DNA of 64,000 nucleotides from the NCBI GenBank assembly GCA_029856125.1, contig JAHQWJ010000107.1, forward strand, positions 1 to 64,000, written 5' to 3'. The notes beneath the pieces were generated by a model. The model made no database searches. It saw only the letters and a program-made list of their open reading frames with translations, and was not told the DNA's origin. The position numbers and the translations under genes were made by a program. Each line of letters starts with the position of its first letter. Position 1 is the first letter of the stretch. Shown here piece after piece: positions 52,244-62,381 of the stretch. The stretch is from Promethearchaeia archaeon (GTDB lineage Archaea > Asgardarchaeota > Lokiarchaeia > Sigyniarchaeales > SOKP01).

Positions 52244-52276
52244 TTACTTTTATAACATAAGAAATGTGAAACCTGC

Positions 52277-53107
52277 TTAGTCTATAATAACGTAAGCATT
52301 ACTTAAAACAACGGCTCTCTCGGTTTTAACTTGAATTAAATAACGTCCATTATCTTTCCACCCTTCTGTTGTTAACGATTCCCCAGGATACACCACATTA
52401 GTAAATCGTACTTTAAATTCTTTAAAGCGTGAGATATCTCCATCACATAGACTGTGTAGGATCGCTCTTGTTGTAAAACCATAAGTGCATAACCCGTGTA
52501 AAATTGGTTTTTCTTGACCTCCAAGGCGAGCAAGGTCCGGATCAATGTGAAGAGGATTTAAATCTCCGCTAAGACGATATAAAGCCGCTTGGTTTTCAGT
52601 AGTTTTATATGTAACGCTAAAATCTGGCTGAATTCCTTCTGGAGGTGTAATTTTCTCTATTTTCGGACCCCTGTCTCCACCAAATCCCCCCGCACCTAAA
52701 TAGAAAAACGAGGATTCGACTTCGAATAGAGGACTCCTATCTTTAGTAAGACTTGTAAATGTTATATTTATAACAGCTGCTTTACCTTTATCGTAAATAC
52801 TGGTTACCTCACTAAAGCAGATTATTTCTCCTTGTGACGGAATAGGCTTATGTAATCTTATTAGTTCTTCACCGTGGATAAATTTAGGATAAAAAATTTT
52901 CCCTAAATTAGGGAAAGCTACACGTCTTGGGATTGTTGCAAAACTAGGGAATACTTTTAATCCTCTTGAAACTCCCTCGTAGATAAATTGAAGTTCAGAA
53001 ATTTGAGCTCCAATCCCTAAAGCATATAGAATTACATCTTTATTGGTATATTTATAAATTTTTTCCGGATTTTTTTTTCCAACTACACTAAAATCTAATC
53101 CCGACAT
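52277..53107 (-). CDS. MaoC-like (R)-specific enoyl-CoA hydratase 2, eukaryotic MFE-2 type
   Basis: A 276-residue double-hotdog protein similar to the hydratase 2 part of peroxisomal multifunctional enzyme 2. The catalytic motif is 'LSGDLNPLHIDPDLARLGGQ' (~185), with Asp and His, then 'ILHGLCTYGFTTRAIL' (~207). The N-terminal hotdog has 'LKVFPSFATIPRR' (~50) and 'IHGEELIRLHKPIPSQGEII' (~80). It hydrates trans-2-enoyl-CoA to (R)-3-hydroxyacyl-CoA. In this window it could act on crotonyl-CoA or longer enoyl-CoA. Complete in its family's active-site residues, unlike the MaoC at 20095. Confidence 0.8.
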   Translation of the reverse strand: MSGLDFSVVGKKNPEKIYKYTNKDVILYALGIGAQISELQFIYEGVSRGLKVFPSFATIPRRVAFPNLGKIFYPKFIHGEELIRLHKPIPSQGEIICFSEVTSIYDKGKAAVINITFTSLTKDRSPLFEVESSFFYLGAGGFGGDRGPKIEKITPPEGIQPDFSVTYKTTENQAALYRLSGDLNPLHIDPDLARLGGQEKPILHGLCTYGFTTRAILHSLCDGDISRFKEFKVRFTNVVYPGESLTTEGWKDNGRYLIQVKTERAVVLSNAYVIID

Positions 53108-53172
53108 GTTATATCATTTGTATTATTTATTTAAAAACTTTAAAGTTTTACTTGATCTTATAATTTTTATAA

Positions 53173-54675
53173 TTATATTCTTACTAAAATATCATAATTG
53201 TTCATAAACTCTTTCAAATCCTGGATTCTTAGAAGGTTAAAATGAAATAGGGAAGCAGCCAATACAGCTTCAGCTCCGTTATTGATTGCTTCTACAAAAT
53301 GCATTTTATTTCCTGCTCCTCCTGACGCTATCACAGGTACAGGCACAATATGCGTGATAGCTTGGATTAAATCAAGATCATATCCCGATTTAGTACCATC
53401 TTTATCCATACTTGTAACTAATAGTTCTCCTGCTCCCTTATCTACAACTGTTTTTACCCATTCTAACACATCGAGTCCAGTAGGTTCTGTGCCACTATGT
53501 GAATATACTTCCCAAGATTCACCTTTTCTTTTTGCGTCGATAGCGACAACAATACATTGAGATCCAAATTTTATTGCACCTTTAGTAATTAAGGATGGAT
53601 CAGTTATGGCTGCTGAATTTATACTAACTTTTTCTGCTCCTGCCTTAATAATTACAGTCATATCTTCAATTGTTTTAATTCCACCACCTACAGTTAATGG
53701 AATGAAGATTTCTTCAGCTACAGATCGAATTGTATTAAGCATGCTCTTTCGTCCTTCTAGAGTTGCCGAAATATCTAAGAAAACTAATTCGTCAGCACCA
53801 TTTTCGTTATAATATCGTGCTAAATCAACTGGATCTCCACTATCTCTTAGATTTTTGAATTTGACCCCCTTTACTACTCTTCCATTTTTTACATCCAGAC
53901 AAGGGATAATCCGTTTTACTAATCGAGATTTATGAAGATCGTCAAGGAAGGAGCTTAAAAGTTTGAGAGGAATATTTCGATTATATAACGCTTTTCCTAC
54001 AATAACTCCATCAGCATACTCTAGTGCTTTAGTTACATCATTTATGCTTGAGATTCCGCCTGAGGCAATTATTCTAGTATTAGGTTTTTTCTCCTTTCTT
54101 AATTCTAAATAAAGATTTGTATTTAAACCAGTCGAAGTCCCATCCTTCATTATATCTGTGACAATAAAATCTTGAATTCCCAAATTCTCCAATTTAGAAA
54201 AAACTTTAAATATATCTAAGTTCGTATCAAATTGCCATCCCTTCGTACGGATCGTTTTATTGGAAGAATCTAATGCGATTGCAATCTTGCTTCTATACTG
54301 TTTAGATAAAACCTTTAAAAGGATGTTATCATCAAAAGCTATGGTACCTAGGATTATACGGTCAGTTCCCAGATCTATTAATTCCTCAATTGTTTCAATA
54401 CTCCGTATTCCCCCTCCAATCTGAATTTTGATCCCAGCTTGTTTAGAAAGTTTTATCAGATTCAAAATAACGGGATAACTAAGATTTTTTCTAAAATCTC
54501 CTGTTAATGCACCATCTAAATTAACAACATGAATCCACCAAGCACCAGCTTTGATAAATTGTCTTAGAATGGTTATAGGGTCATTAGAATATGTGATTTG
54601 TTTAGAAAAGTCACCCTGAGTAAGTCTGACTACTTTTCCTTCTCTTATATCCATTGCAGGAATTACAGTTTTCAT
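53173..54675 (-). CDS. HisA-HisF fusion: ProFAR isomerase plus imidazole glycerol phosphate synthase cyclase
   Basis: A 500-residue protein made of two TIM barrels. Residues 1-~245 are HisA: '[20 protein letters not shown]' with Asp8, '[19 protein letters not shown]' and '[13 protein letters not shown]' with the second Asp (~170). Residues ~255-500 are HisF: '[19 protein letters not shown]' with Asp, '[13 protein letters not shown]', and '[13 protein letters not shown]' (~386). Both active sites look intact. HisA opens ProFAR to PRFAR, which is the HisF substrate, so the fusion joins successive steps. HisH is 2 bp upstream. Most genomes keep hisA and hisF as separate genes. The open frame is continuous, with no stop between halves. 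Confidence 0.92.
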   Translation of the reverse strand: MKTVIPAMDIREGKVVRLTQGDFSKQITYSNDPITILRQFIKAGAWWIHVVNLDGALTGDFRKNLSYPVILNLIKLSKQAGIKIQIGGGIRSIETIEELIDLGTDRIILGTIAFDDNILLKVLSKQYRSKIAIALDSSNKTIRTKGWQFDTNLDIFKVFSKLENLGIQDFIVTDIMKDGTSTGLNTNLYLELRKEKKPNTRIIASGGISSINDVTKALEYADGVIVGKALYNRNIPLKLLSSFLDDLHKSRLVKRIIPCLDVKNGRVVKGVKFKNLRDSGDPVDLARYYNENGADELVFLDISATLEGRKSMLNTIRSVAEEIFIPLTVGGGIKTIEDMTVIIKAGAEKVSINSAAITDPSLITKGAIKFGSQCIVVAIDAKRKGESWEVYSHSGTEPTGLDVLEWVKTVVDKGAGELLVTSMDKDGTKSGYDLDLIQAITHIVPVPVIASGGAGNKMHFVEAINNGAEAVLAASLFHFNLLRIQDLKEFMNNYDILVRI

Positions 54676-54677
54676 GT

Positions 54678-55280
54678 TTATATCACCCGTTTTTCTAAAG
54701 AATTAACCCAATATTTCAGTATGCTTTCTCCAGTTGTTTTACTTTTTTCTGGATGAAATTGTATTGCTAAAATTGTCCCATACTTAAAAATAACTCCAAA
54801 TTTTACTCCGTGTAAAGTAAATGCAATAATCATATTCTCATCTACTGCATCACAATAATATGTGTGGTTAAAATATGCAAAACCAGAGAAATACGGCTCT
54901 TTCAATGCAATTACTCGGTTCCACCCCGTATGTGGGACACGAATAGAATTAGTGGGTGTTAACTTCTTCACTTTTCCAGAAAAAATGCCTAATCCCTCAA
55001 CACCTGGACTTTCTTCAGAATTATTGAATAATAACTGTAATCCTAAACATATTCCTAATGTTGGTTTTGTTGGTATAATTTGTTTTAATAGGTTAAAGAG
55101 CCCTTTTCGCTTTAATTCTTCTACAGCATCTCCAAAAGCTCCCACACCTGGTAGAACAATACCATTTGCTTTTTCAATCTCTTCTCTTTCATTAGTTATT
55201 ATTACATCTGAATAATATCGTTGTAATGATCGCTGGACAGATCGTAAATTTCCAATCCCATAATCAATTATTGTAATCAT
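54678..55280 (-). CDS. hisH: Imidazole glycerol phosphate synthase, glutamine amidotransferase subunit
   Basis: A 200-residue class I glutamine amidotransferase. '[15 protein letters not shown]' opens the chain; the Cys nucleophile is in '[12 protein letters not shown]' (~75), the His and Glu of the triad in '[15 protein letters not shown]' (~173). 'PHTGWNRV' (~116) and 'YFNHTYY' are HisH-specific. It feeds ammonia to HisF, here the C-terminal half of the adjacent fusion, 2 bp downstream. Confidence 0.92.
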   Translation of the reverse strand: MITIIDYGIGNLRSVQRSLQRYYSDVIITNEREEIEKANGIVLPGVGAFGDAVEELKRKGLFNLLKQIIPTKPTLGICLGLQLLFNNSEESPGVEGLGIFSGKVKKLTPTNSIRVPHTGWNRVIALKEPYFSGFAYFNHTYYCDAVDENMIIAFTLHGVKFGVIFKYGTILAIQFHPEKSKTTGESILKYWVNSLEKRVI

Positions 55281-55320
55281 GAATAACTCCTCGAATATTT
55301 AAAAAGTGCACCTTATTGTT

Positions 55321-55926
55321 TCATAAAATTCCCTTCGTAGATGGGATACTGCCTCTTCGTTTAAGATCTAACCGAGAAGCTTTATCCAGTGAAGATCCGA
55401 GAGCTTTAAAAACCGACTCTGCCATGTGGTGATCATCTTTCCCATAAAGCACTTTCACATGTAGCGTTATACTAGCATGGATCGCAAATGTCTGTAAAAA
55501 ATGTTCTATCAATGTGAGAGGTATCAATTCGTCTTGATTCTTTCCAAAATATTTACCCGTCCAAGGGATATTAATAATTGAATAGGGACGATTGGAAAAA
55601 TCAACAACAACTAATGCTAGAGCTTCATCCATAGGAACGTAAGAGTGTCCAATGCGGCTAATTCCTGATTTATCTCCGATTGCATGCTTAAAAGCTTTTC
55701 CTAACACTATCCCTACATCCTCTATGGTATGATGAGTATCGACATGCAGATCTCCAGTAGCTTTCACCTCAATGTCAAAAATTCCATGAATAGCGATGTG
55801 ATTTAACATATGATCGAAAAATCCTATACCTGTATTTATGTTTGCATTTCCAGAGCCATCTAAGTTAAGCGAAACATTAATAGTAGATTCTTTCGTTTTT
55901 CTTTCTTGTTCTGATTGACGATTCAT
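55321..55926 (-). CDS. hisB: Imidazoleglycerol-phosphate dehydratase
   Basis: A 201-residue IGP dehydratase with both metal-binding repeats: 'GFFDHMLNHIAIHG' (~35), 'DLHVDTHHTIEDVGIVLGKA' (~61), 'FLQTFAIHASITLHVKVLYG' (~138) and 'KDDHHMAESVFKALGSSL' (~160). It dehydrates imidazole glycerol phosphate to imidazole acetol phosphate. No phosphatase domain is fused. It lies 1 bp after hisC. Confidence 0.95.
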   Translation of the reverse strand: MNRQSEQERKTKESTINVSLNLDGSGNANINTGIGFFDHMLNHIAIHGIFDIEVKATGDLHVDTHHTIEDVGIVLGKAFKHAIGDKSGISRIGHSYVPMDEALALVVVDFSNRPYSIINIPWTGKYFGKNQDELIPLTLIEHFLQTFAIHASITLHVKVLYGKDDHHMAESVFKALGSSLDKASRLDLKRRGSIPSTKGIL

Positions 55927-55927
55927 T

Positions 55928-57058
55928 TTAATTTCCTCCTTTTAAAAATAATTTGAGTTCATCAATAACTTTAACCATATTTTCTTGGAGTCCGATACTG
56001 ATTCTTAGGTTGTTAATCATGTCTGATGACGAATAATACCTTACAAGAATGCCTTTTGAATAGAGATATTCGTAAAGGGTTTTTGGAATCTCTGGAGATT
56101 CGAAAGTGAGTAAGACATAACAAGCTTCGCTAGGATGGATCCAAAAATTTTTAAATTGATTTTGAAGCAAACTTAGTTGATTGATGAACCATTCTCTTAT
56201 TTTTTTCATTTCTGTAATTCTCGTATCAACTAGTGGGCTAGATAATGCCGCAAGAGCAGCTTTTTGACCAGCAATGTTTACATTATAAGGTTGTTTAATT
56301 GATACTATAACTTTTCGAATCTCGTCTGGCATAATTCCATATCCCACTCGGAGCCCTCCTAAACCATAAGCCTTACTAAAAGTTCGAAGAACAACGAGAT
56401 TCTCGTAATTAGGAACCCATTTAGCAAGAGATTGGGAATCTGAGAACTCTATGTAAGCTTCGTCAATGACCACTAAGACTGGTAGAGAGACTAAATGTTC
56501 AATGAAACTTTCTGATACAACGCTTCCGTCTGGATTATTTGGTCGGGCTATAAAAATGATTTTAGACTTTAGCGCTTCTTCTAAAAATTGGTCTTCGTTA
56601 AGTACATAATGAGCAAACGACTCTTTTTTGACTAATTTTTGAGAGACAGCTAAATTTTTAATTCCATTTACTTGAGCTAAGAACGAAATCATCCCAAATG
56701 TAGGGGATACAGAGAGAATTTTGTCAGAAGGGTTAGCGTATGCTTTCATTATAAGTTCTATGAGCTCATCCGAACCTGAACTAATTATAAAATTTTTGGT
56801 GTCTATTTTTTCTTTTTTCCCTAAGGCTTGTATTAGATTTGAACACAGCATGTCTGGATAATTACCAATATTTGTGAGGGACCTTAATGCTCCCAGAACT
56901 TCTGGAAGTGGATCGAAAGGATTTTCGTTACCATCAAGTTTTATTATTTGTTCAAGTGGGATATTAAGTTCTTTTGCAATGGCCTCTAAAGGTTTAACTC
57001 CACTATAAGTCTTTATTGAAGCGAGGTGATCTGCAGTTTTGATTTTAGGTATTAGCAT
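55928..57058 (-). CDS. hisC: Histidinol-phosphate aminotransferase
   Basis: A 376-residue PLP aminotransferase with 'LDGNENPFDPLPEVL' (~40), 'ARPNNPDGSVV' (~172), 'VIDEAYIEFSDSQ' (~196) and the PLP lysine in 'LRTFSKAYGLGGLRVGYGI' (~224). It converts imidazole acetol phosphate to histidinol phosphate. It overlaps hisD by 7 bp, so translation is probably coupled. The second, shorter HisC-like protein is at 40453. Confidence 0.93.
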   Translation of the reverse strand: MLIPKIKTADHLASIKTYSGVKPLEAIAKELNIPLEQIIKLDGNENPFDPLPEVLGALRSLTNIGNYPDMLCSNLIQALGKKEKIDTKNFIISSGSDELIELIMKAYANPSDKILSVSPTFGMISFLAQVNGIKNLAVSQKLVKKESFAHYVLNEDQFLEEALKSKIIFIARPNNPDGSVVSESFIEHLVSLPVLVVIDEAYIEFSDSQSLAKWVPNYENLVVLRTFSKAYGLGGLRVGYGIMPDEIRKVIVSIKQPYNVNIAGQKAALAALSSPLVDTRITEMKKIREWFINQLSLLQNQFKNFWIHPSEACYVLLTFESPEIPKTLYEYLYSKGILVRYYSSSDMINNLRISIGLQENMVKVIDELKLFLKGGN

Positions 57059-58374
57059 CTCCTCCTAGCCGCTTCTGAGTGAGCAGTAAGCTCTTCGCTA
57101 ATAGCTAATTTCTCAGCTAAAGGAGCTATAGACTTAACTGTTTTAGTATCTAAAGCTATAAGACTGGTAATTTTGAGAAAATCTATTACTGATAATGGAG
57201 ACGAAAATTTAGCTGCACCACCCGTTGGCATTACATGACTGGGACCGGCAACATAATCACCCATCACTTCACAAGATGATTCTCCCAAGAAAATTCCTCC
57301 CGCATTTTTAATTCGGGGTAAGATTTTTTCTTGATCCTTCGTAATGATAGATAAGTGCTCTGGGGCAAAATCGTTAATTGCTAATATAGCATCTTTAGTG
57401 TTAGTTACTAAAATTATTCCGCCATTATTTTCGATTGCGTATCGAGCTTTATCAGCGCGAGACAGTTTTGGTATTTGCTCTTCAACTGAATCTCTGACTT
57501 TATTTGCGATATCTTGACTTGTTGTAAGTAAAATTGGAATTGATAAAAAATCGTGTTCAGCTTGTGCGAGTAAATCTGAGGCAATTAAATGAGGATCCGC
57601 AGATTCATCGGCTAATATAACTGCCTCTGTTGGACCAGTGATACCATCAATTCCTACAATCCCATATACTTCTCGCTTAGCTAAGGTAACGAAGATGTTA
57701 CCGGGTCCAACAATTTTATTAACTTTTGGAACTGATTCAGTACCAAAAGCTAATGCCGCAATTGCTTGAGCTCCTCCTATCTGGAAAACCCTAAGGTTAA
57801 CTTTATAATCACGCATTAAATTACAAGTAGCTAAAATTATAGGAGAAATTGGAGACGGACTTACAATTATTACTTCTTCAACTCCCGCTACAATTGCAGG
57901 GCAAACGCTATGAATAACCGTAGATGGAAGCGGAGCAGATCCTCCAGGTACGTAAAATCCGACTCTTTGGATTGGAGTTATTATCTGCCCTAAAGTTCCT
58001 CCTAAATCACTTGTAGTCCAAGAAGATATAGGTTGTTTTTTGTGAAACGCTAATATTCTATGTATCGTTTTATCTAAAACCTCTTTAATTTTAGTGTCGA
58101 TAGAATTTAACGCCGCTTCCATTTGCTCTACTTCGATTTCAATTGAATTAGTAATATCATTTTTTTCTAATTTTTTAGTCCATTCAATTAGAGCTAGATC
58201 GCCATTTTTTATTACATCGTCAATTATACTTTTAACAACTTCTTGTGGTGTTAAGGGTTTACCGAAAATCTTAATAATCTGCTCGTTAGTTTGGGGTGAT
58301 ACTTGAGTATTAATAATTGATTTGCGTATTAATATAGATTTTTGTGCTTCCTCTAAGGAATATAGTGGAATCAT
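57052..58374 (-). CDS. hisD: Histidinol dehydrogenase
   Basis: A 440-residue zinc enzyme that oxidises histidinol to histidine in two NAD steps. '[20 protein letters not shown]' is the NAD-binding start (~141), '[19 protein letters not shown]' (~246) and 'LLAQAEHD' (~270) hold the zinc Gln/His and catalytic residues, and the acidic '[11 protein letters not shown]' (~338) with the C-terminal '[20 protein letters not shown]' complete it. It overlaps hisG by 1 bp and hisC by 7 bp. Confidence 0.95.
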   Translation of the reverse strand: MIPLYSLEEAQKSILIRKSIINTQVSPQTNEQIIKIFGKPLTPQEVVKSIIDDVIKNGDLALIEWTKKLEKNDITNSIEIEVEQMEAALNSIDTKIKEVLDKTIHRILAFHKKQPISSWTTSDLGGTLGQIITPIQRVGFYVPGGSAPLPSTVIHSVCPAIVAGVEEVIIVSPSPISPIILATCNLMRDYKVNLRVFQIGGAQAIAALAFGTESVPKVNKIVGPGNIFVTLAKREVYGIVGIDGITGPTEAVILADESADPHLIASDLLAQAEHDFLSIPILLTTSQDIANKVRDSVEEQIPKLSRADKARYAIENNGGIILVTNTKDAILAINDFAPEHLSIITKDQEKILPRIKNAGGIFLGESSCEVMGDYVAGPSHVMPTGGAAKFSSPLSVIDFLKITSLIALDTKTVKSIAPLAEKLAISEELTAHSEAARRRC

Positions 58375-59384
58375 TAATTATCCTCCAGATTCTTGACCAA
58401 ATCTTTATAGCGCTTTGGTTCTTCTTCAAAAATGAATAATGTCGGACTGACAACAACTCCGCTTCCACCAATATCTCTCAATGCTCTTATAGTTTCCGTT
58501 AACTTCTTCTTTTCAACAATTATATGAATAGCAAACCAAGATCCTCCCTTAGAAGATATAACAGGTGAAATCGTTGGACCTTGAAGGCCTTTTAGACTTT
58601 CGTTAGTAAACATTTTTTGAGCTACATCTTCAGGATCATTCCCCCGCATATTTATGAAAACTGAAACATAGTCTTTTGCTCTTATAGTCGCTTCAAAGTA
58701 TTCAAGAAATGTCCGAGAAATATCCAAAACAATTTGATTTTCTTTTAAGTTTTTACGGTTTGCGATAAAACAAGCTTGGGATTGAAGAATACAACCATCT
58801 TGTAACCGCTTCAACCTATTATCTTTGAGTGTTTGTCCAGAGGAGACTAACTCGACAATTATATCCGAATATCCTAATGTAGGAGCAACCTCAATAGTGC
58901 CTTCAGCCTTAAATAATTTAAAATCAAGTTCGTGCTTATTAAAAAAGTCTTCTGTCAATAGAGGAAACTTAGAAGCAACCCGTAAAATTTCATTTCGATG
59001 TTTCAAATCTTTCATCGAGTTTTCTTTCCAGTTTTCAGGTATCGATACTTCTAGGGTACATGCCCCAAATTCTAAATTATCGTGAATAATTACAATTTTA
59101 TCTGGATCTTTAAGTGTTAACTCGGTTAGTATATCCAAACCAACAATACCAAAAGCTAAATTCCCATTAAATACGCCATTTATAATATCTTTTTGCCGCT
59201 GAAATACTACTTGTATATTTGGGAATCCTTCTAACCATCCAATGTATTGTTGCCTATTTCTTTTTAGTTTGAAACCACACGAATTAAGAAATTCTTGTGT
59301 TTCAGACGCCATACGGCCTTTTGATGGTATTCCGATTCTTACCAATTGTGAATCTGATTTTTCTTTCTCATTTTTAGCTTCCAT
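58374..59384 (-). CDS. hisG: ATP phosphoribosyltransferase, long form
   Basis: A 336-residue HisG of the long (hexameric, single-subunit) type. The N-terminal part 'VRIGIPSKGRMASETQEFL' (~15) and 'FGIVGLDILTEL' (~78) bind ATP; 'EVAPTLGYSDIIVELVSSGQ' (~166) is the PRPP loop. The C-terminal ~75 residues ('KGGSWFAIHIIVEKKKLTE', 'LRDIGGSGVVVSPTLFIFEE') form the regulatory domain that binds histidine in the long form. No hisZ is needed. It overlaps hisIE by 11 bp. Confidence 0.92.
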   Translation of the reverse strand: MEAKNEKEKSDSQLVRIGIPSKGRMASETQEFLNSCGFKLKRNRQQYIGWLEGFPNIQVVFQRQKDIINGVFNGNLAFGIVGLDILTELTLKDPDKIVIIHDNLEFGACTLEVSIPENWKENSMKDLKHRNEILRVASKFPLLTEDFFNKHELDFKLFKAEGTIEVAPTLGYSDIIVELVSSGQTLKDNRLKRLQDGCILQSQACFIANRKNLKENQIVLDISRTFLEYFEATIRAKDYVSVFINMRGNDPEDVAQKMFTNESLKGLQGPTISPVISSKGGSWFAIHIIVEKKKLTETIRALRDIGGSGVVVSPTLFIFEEEPKRYKDLVKNLEDN

Positions 59385-60567
59385 AATTTCTTCTACTCCA
59401 TAGTTCGTTTAATATATCTTGAAGGTTAATTTCTTTTTTAGCCATTAAAACCATAATAAAATACAATAAATCTGCAATTTCCCAAACTAAATTTTCATCA
59501 TTAGTGTAATTAATGACTTCATTGCTTTCTTCTCGAATTTTTTCCATAATTGATTGATCGTCTTTTGAGATTTTGCTCGTATATGAATTAGCGGTTGGAT
59601 TTAAAATTCTATCTTGAATAATTTCATATAAATCTGATAATTCGAATTCTTTATTGCCAAAACAGGAATATCTCTGCAAATGACACGCAACTCCCTCTTG
59701 ACGAACATTAAATAACAAGGTATCTTGATCGCAGTCATATCTTGCCGTATTTAGCGTCTGGCGATTTCCCGACGTTTCTCCTTTAACCCAAATTGATTTT
59801 CGAGAACGACTATAATAAACGCCTTTCTTTTGAATTAAGGCTTGAGTTAAAGACTCCTGAGAGGAAAAGGCAAGCATTAAAACTTGACCGTGTTCGTCTT
59901 GAACAATAGTAGGAATTAAACCCTCGAGTTTCTGAAAATCTAAGGTAGATTTAAAGATTCGAAGCATTTCCTTATTTTTAAATACACCAGATGAACAAAT
60001 CAATGGATTTACTCCTTTTTTCTCTAGTAGTTCAGTAAATGTATTATTAGCATCAAGAAAAGTTAGTGGATAATTATTAAAATCCGAGATGTAGTTTAAC
60101 ACTTCAGCAACGATACTTTCATCAATAGTAAAATCTGGGTCATAATCAATCAGAAGTTCTGAACAATAAGGAACTACTTTTGTAACTATTTTTTTTAACT
60201 CTGTTTTTAGACCAGTTAAATTGTTATTAAGGAGTGAGGTTTTTCGAAGCGTAATTCTTGCTATTATAATCTTTTTTGATATGCTTTTGCTTATTTCTTC
60301 GACCTTATTCTCAGGAATTATAATTTTTTTCACGCCCTTCTGCAACACTAATCTTACTGTTTCTACAGTAGGCGAGTTTATCATTAAATTGCATTCGGCA
60401 ACCTTACAAATCCCCTTCAAAAGGTTATAAGAGTCAATATCATTTGCTACTACACTACCAAAATAATTAATACTTTTTGCATAGTTAATTATAAAATTCT
60501 CATCGACTTTTGACTGATTTTCAAATGATGATTTAATTTTGCTGATATTCAACTCAAATTTTAACAT
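59374..60567 (-). CDS. HisI-HisE bifunctional protein with fungal HIS4-like N-terminal domain
   Basis: A 397-residue protein, nearly twice a usual HisIE. Residues ~213-310 are the cyclohydrolase HisI ('GVYYSRSRKSIWVKGETSGN', 'YDCDQDTLLF', 'VACHLQRYSCFG'), ~315-397 the pyrophosphohydrolase HisE ('IREESNEVINY', 'WEIADLLYFIMVLMA'). The first ~205 residues look like a worn HisA/HisF-type barrel. Yeast HIS4 also begins with such a domain ahead of HisI-HisE, and its 'GVYYSRSRNEIWIKGETSGN' and 'MSCFGEF' are close to this protein, as I recall them. First gene of the operon. Confidence 0.88.
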   Translation of the reverse strand: MLKFELNISKIKSSFENQSKVDENFIINYAKSINYFGSVVANDIDSYNLLKGICKVAECNLMINSPTVETVRLVLQKGVKKIIIPENKVEEISKSISKKIIIARITLRKTSLLNNNLTGLKTELKKIVTKVVPYCSELLIDYDPDFTIDESIVAEVLNYISDFNNYPLTFLDANNTFTELLEKKGVNPLICSSGVFKNKEMLRIFKSTLDFQKLEGLIPTIVQDEHGQVLMLAFSSQESLTQALIQKKGVYYSRSRKSIWVKGETSGNRQTLNTARYDCDQDTLLFNVRQEGVACHLQRYSCFGNKEFELSDLYEIIQDRILNPTANSYTSKISKDDQSIMEKIREESNEVINYTNDENLVWEIADLLYFIMVLMAKKEINLQDILNELWSRRNYGS

Positions 60568-60724
60568 AAAAACAGTTGCTATAAGTTAATTCTATTGCTG
60601 TATAGTTACTTATCATTCTCGTGGAGTTATAAATCTTATTTCTAATTTTCTATTCAGATTAACAAAATTTATAATTCAAACGAATCTTAAGTAAGATCAG
60701 ATATTGTAAGGTGGAGTAAGTTAT

Positions 60725-61765
60725 ATGGTAAAAGGGAATAAATATGGAACGCATAGAGTTATTGAGCCTAAAGGTACGCTTCCTCAACCGGCGTTAAAAA
60801 TTTCGAATGATATGTCTATATTCGACAATGAAATATTAATAAATGTTGAATATTTGAACATCGATTCCGCAAGCTTTACTCAATTAAAGGAAGAAGCGGG
60901 AGGAGATGTTGAAAAAATAAAATCTAAAATCTTGGAAATTGTTCAAGAGCGGGGAAAAATGCAAAACCCAGTTACTGGTTCAGGTGGAATGCTAATAGGA
61001 AAAGTAGAAAAGATAGGTACTGACTTACAAGATAAAATCGATTTACACATAGGAGATAGGATTGCATCACTTGTCTCTCTCTCGTTAACTCCCCTCAAAA
61101 TTGAAAAAATCTTAGATATTAATCCAGATATAGATCGAGTCGAGATTGAGGGAAAAGCTATCCTTTTTGAAAGCGGAATTTACGCAAAATTGCCTGGAGA
61201 TGTGGAAGCCACACTCGCGTTAGCCGCCCTTGATGTTGCCGGTGCTCCAGCACAAGTAAAGAATCTGGTGAAGGAAGGCAATAATGTTCTCATTCTTGGT
61301 GCTACGGGAAAATCTGGACTTATGTGTTCGTACATGGCTAAAAAAATGGTTGGGAATGGAGGAAAAGTTATAGGACAGGCTAGAAACGAGGCTCGAGCCG
61401 AATTTCTTAGAGAAACCGAGTTTTGCCACGAAGTTATTGTTGCTGATGTATTAAATCCAATAAATATCCTAGAAGAAACTCTAAAAGCTAATGGGGGGCG
61501 TGAAGTAGATATAACCATTAATTGCTTGAGTATCCCAAACTCAGAATTATCTTCTATCCTTCCCGTAAGAGATAATGGTATTGTATATTTCTTTTCAATG
61601 GCCACCAGCTTTACTAAAGCAGCTTTGGGAGCTGAAGGAATAGGTAAAGATGTAATGATGATAATTGGCAATGGGTATACTAAAAATCACGCACAAATTA
61701 CCTTAGATTTATTACGAGAATCTGGTACTCTTAGAAGAATTTTTAAGGAAAAATATACAAAATAA
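60725..61765 (+). CDS. kdd: L-erythro-3,5-diaminohexanoate dehydrogenase (lysine fermentation)
   Basis: A 346-residue medium-chain-type dehydrogenase of the Kdd family. Signs are the start 'GTHRVIEPKGTLPQPALKIS', 'GSGGMLIGKVEKIG' (~90), 'LAALDVAGAPAQV' (~168), the NAD loop 'ILGATGKSGLMCSYMAKK' (~190) and 'ITINCLSIPNSEL' (~262). Kdd oxidatively deaminates 3,5-diaminohexanoate to 3-keto-5-aminohexanoate, the substrate of Kce (50047). A GGTGGAG ribosome binding site is before ATG 60725. Divergent from the his operon. Confidence 0.85.
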   Translation: MVKGNKYGTHRVIEPKGTLPQPALKISNDMSIFDNEILINVEYLNIDSASFTQLKEEAGGDVEKIKSKILEIVQERGKMQNPVTGSGGMLIGKVEKIGTDLQDKIDLHIGDRIASLVSLSLTPLKIEKILDINPDIDRVEIEGKAILFESGIYAKLPGDVEATLALAALDVAGAPAQVKNLVKEGNNVLILGATGKSGLMCSYMAKKMVGNGGKVIGQARNEARAEFLRETEFCHEVIVADVLNPINILEETLKANGGREVDITINCLSIPNSELSSILPVRDNGIVYFFSMATSFTKAALGAEGIGKDVMMIIGNGYTKNHAQITLDLLRESGTLRRIFKEKYTK

Positions 61766-61811
61766 AAGTTTAATCTAAATCTAAAAAAAAAGAAATTTTA
61801 ATATTAGTTTA

Positions 61812-62135
61812 TTATCCGGGTGGAGTTTGTCCAATTGATGAATAGGCTTCTTCTATAGTGGCCCACGTCTCTATTGAATATTTAAATCCAGGGACTGTTA
61901 AATACATGTTTACCATAGCCATAGCACGTCTTCTAATTGCTTCTAATTTCCCTTCCTTTACCAGTATTACACTAAGTGATTTTATACCGTCCATATCGGC
62001 ATTTATAGCATTAGGCACAAGATCATCCCCAAGACTATCATCTGGTGGAAATTTTTTATTAACTTCAATAGCTTTTTTTACCATCTCTGCTGTCGACTCA
62101 CCAGGCCAACGAACAAAGGTAACTAAATAGGGCAT
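61812..62135 (-). CDS. Small conserved protein, DUF3303-like alpha/beta barrel
   Basis: A 107-residue protein I do not firmly recognise. 'YLVTFVRWPGESTAEMVKKA' at the start, 'SLSVILVKEGKLEAIRRRAM' (~53) and 'YSIETWATIEEA' near the end resemble the small dimeric ferredoxin-like barrels (DUF3303 or Dabb relatives). Such proteins often bind a small ligand between subunits. It is placed between kdd and the aminomutase but in the opposite direction. Function unknown. Confidence 0.55.
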   Translation of the reverse strand: MPYLVTFVRWPGESTAEMVKKAIEVNKKFPPDDSLGDDLVPNAINADMDGIKSLSVILVKEGKLEAIRRRAMAMVNMYLTVPGFKYSIETWATIEEAYSSIGQTPPG

Positions 62136-62381
62136 TTTTAATTCCTCTTTAGATTATTACATTTTTGTATGGATTTTAAATAACTTGCAATTAAAATTAA
62201 TTCAGATCTCTTATTTAAATATTTACATTCTTGTCAATATTAAATTAAATTTTATTTTAAATTAAATTTTGTGAGATGTGAGACGAACATGAACCTTAGA
62301 ATATTTCTCCCTCAAACTCCTAAACTTTAACAAATAAAAAAAATTAGTTACGATAATAAATTAAGATTTCTGGAAACTATC

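Noticed and set aside
53173..60567. Missing hisN or histidinol phosphatase within the operon
   Set aside because: Archaea often place or replace this step elsewhere, so its absence here is not unusual.
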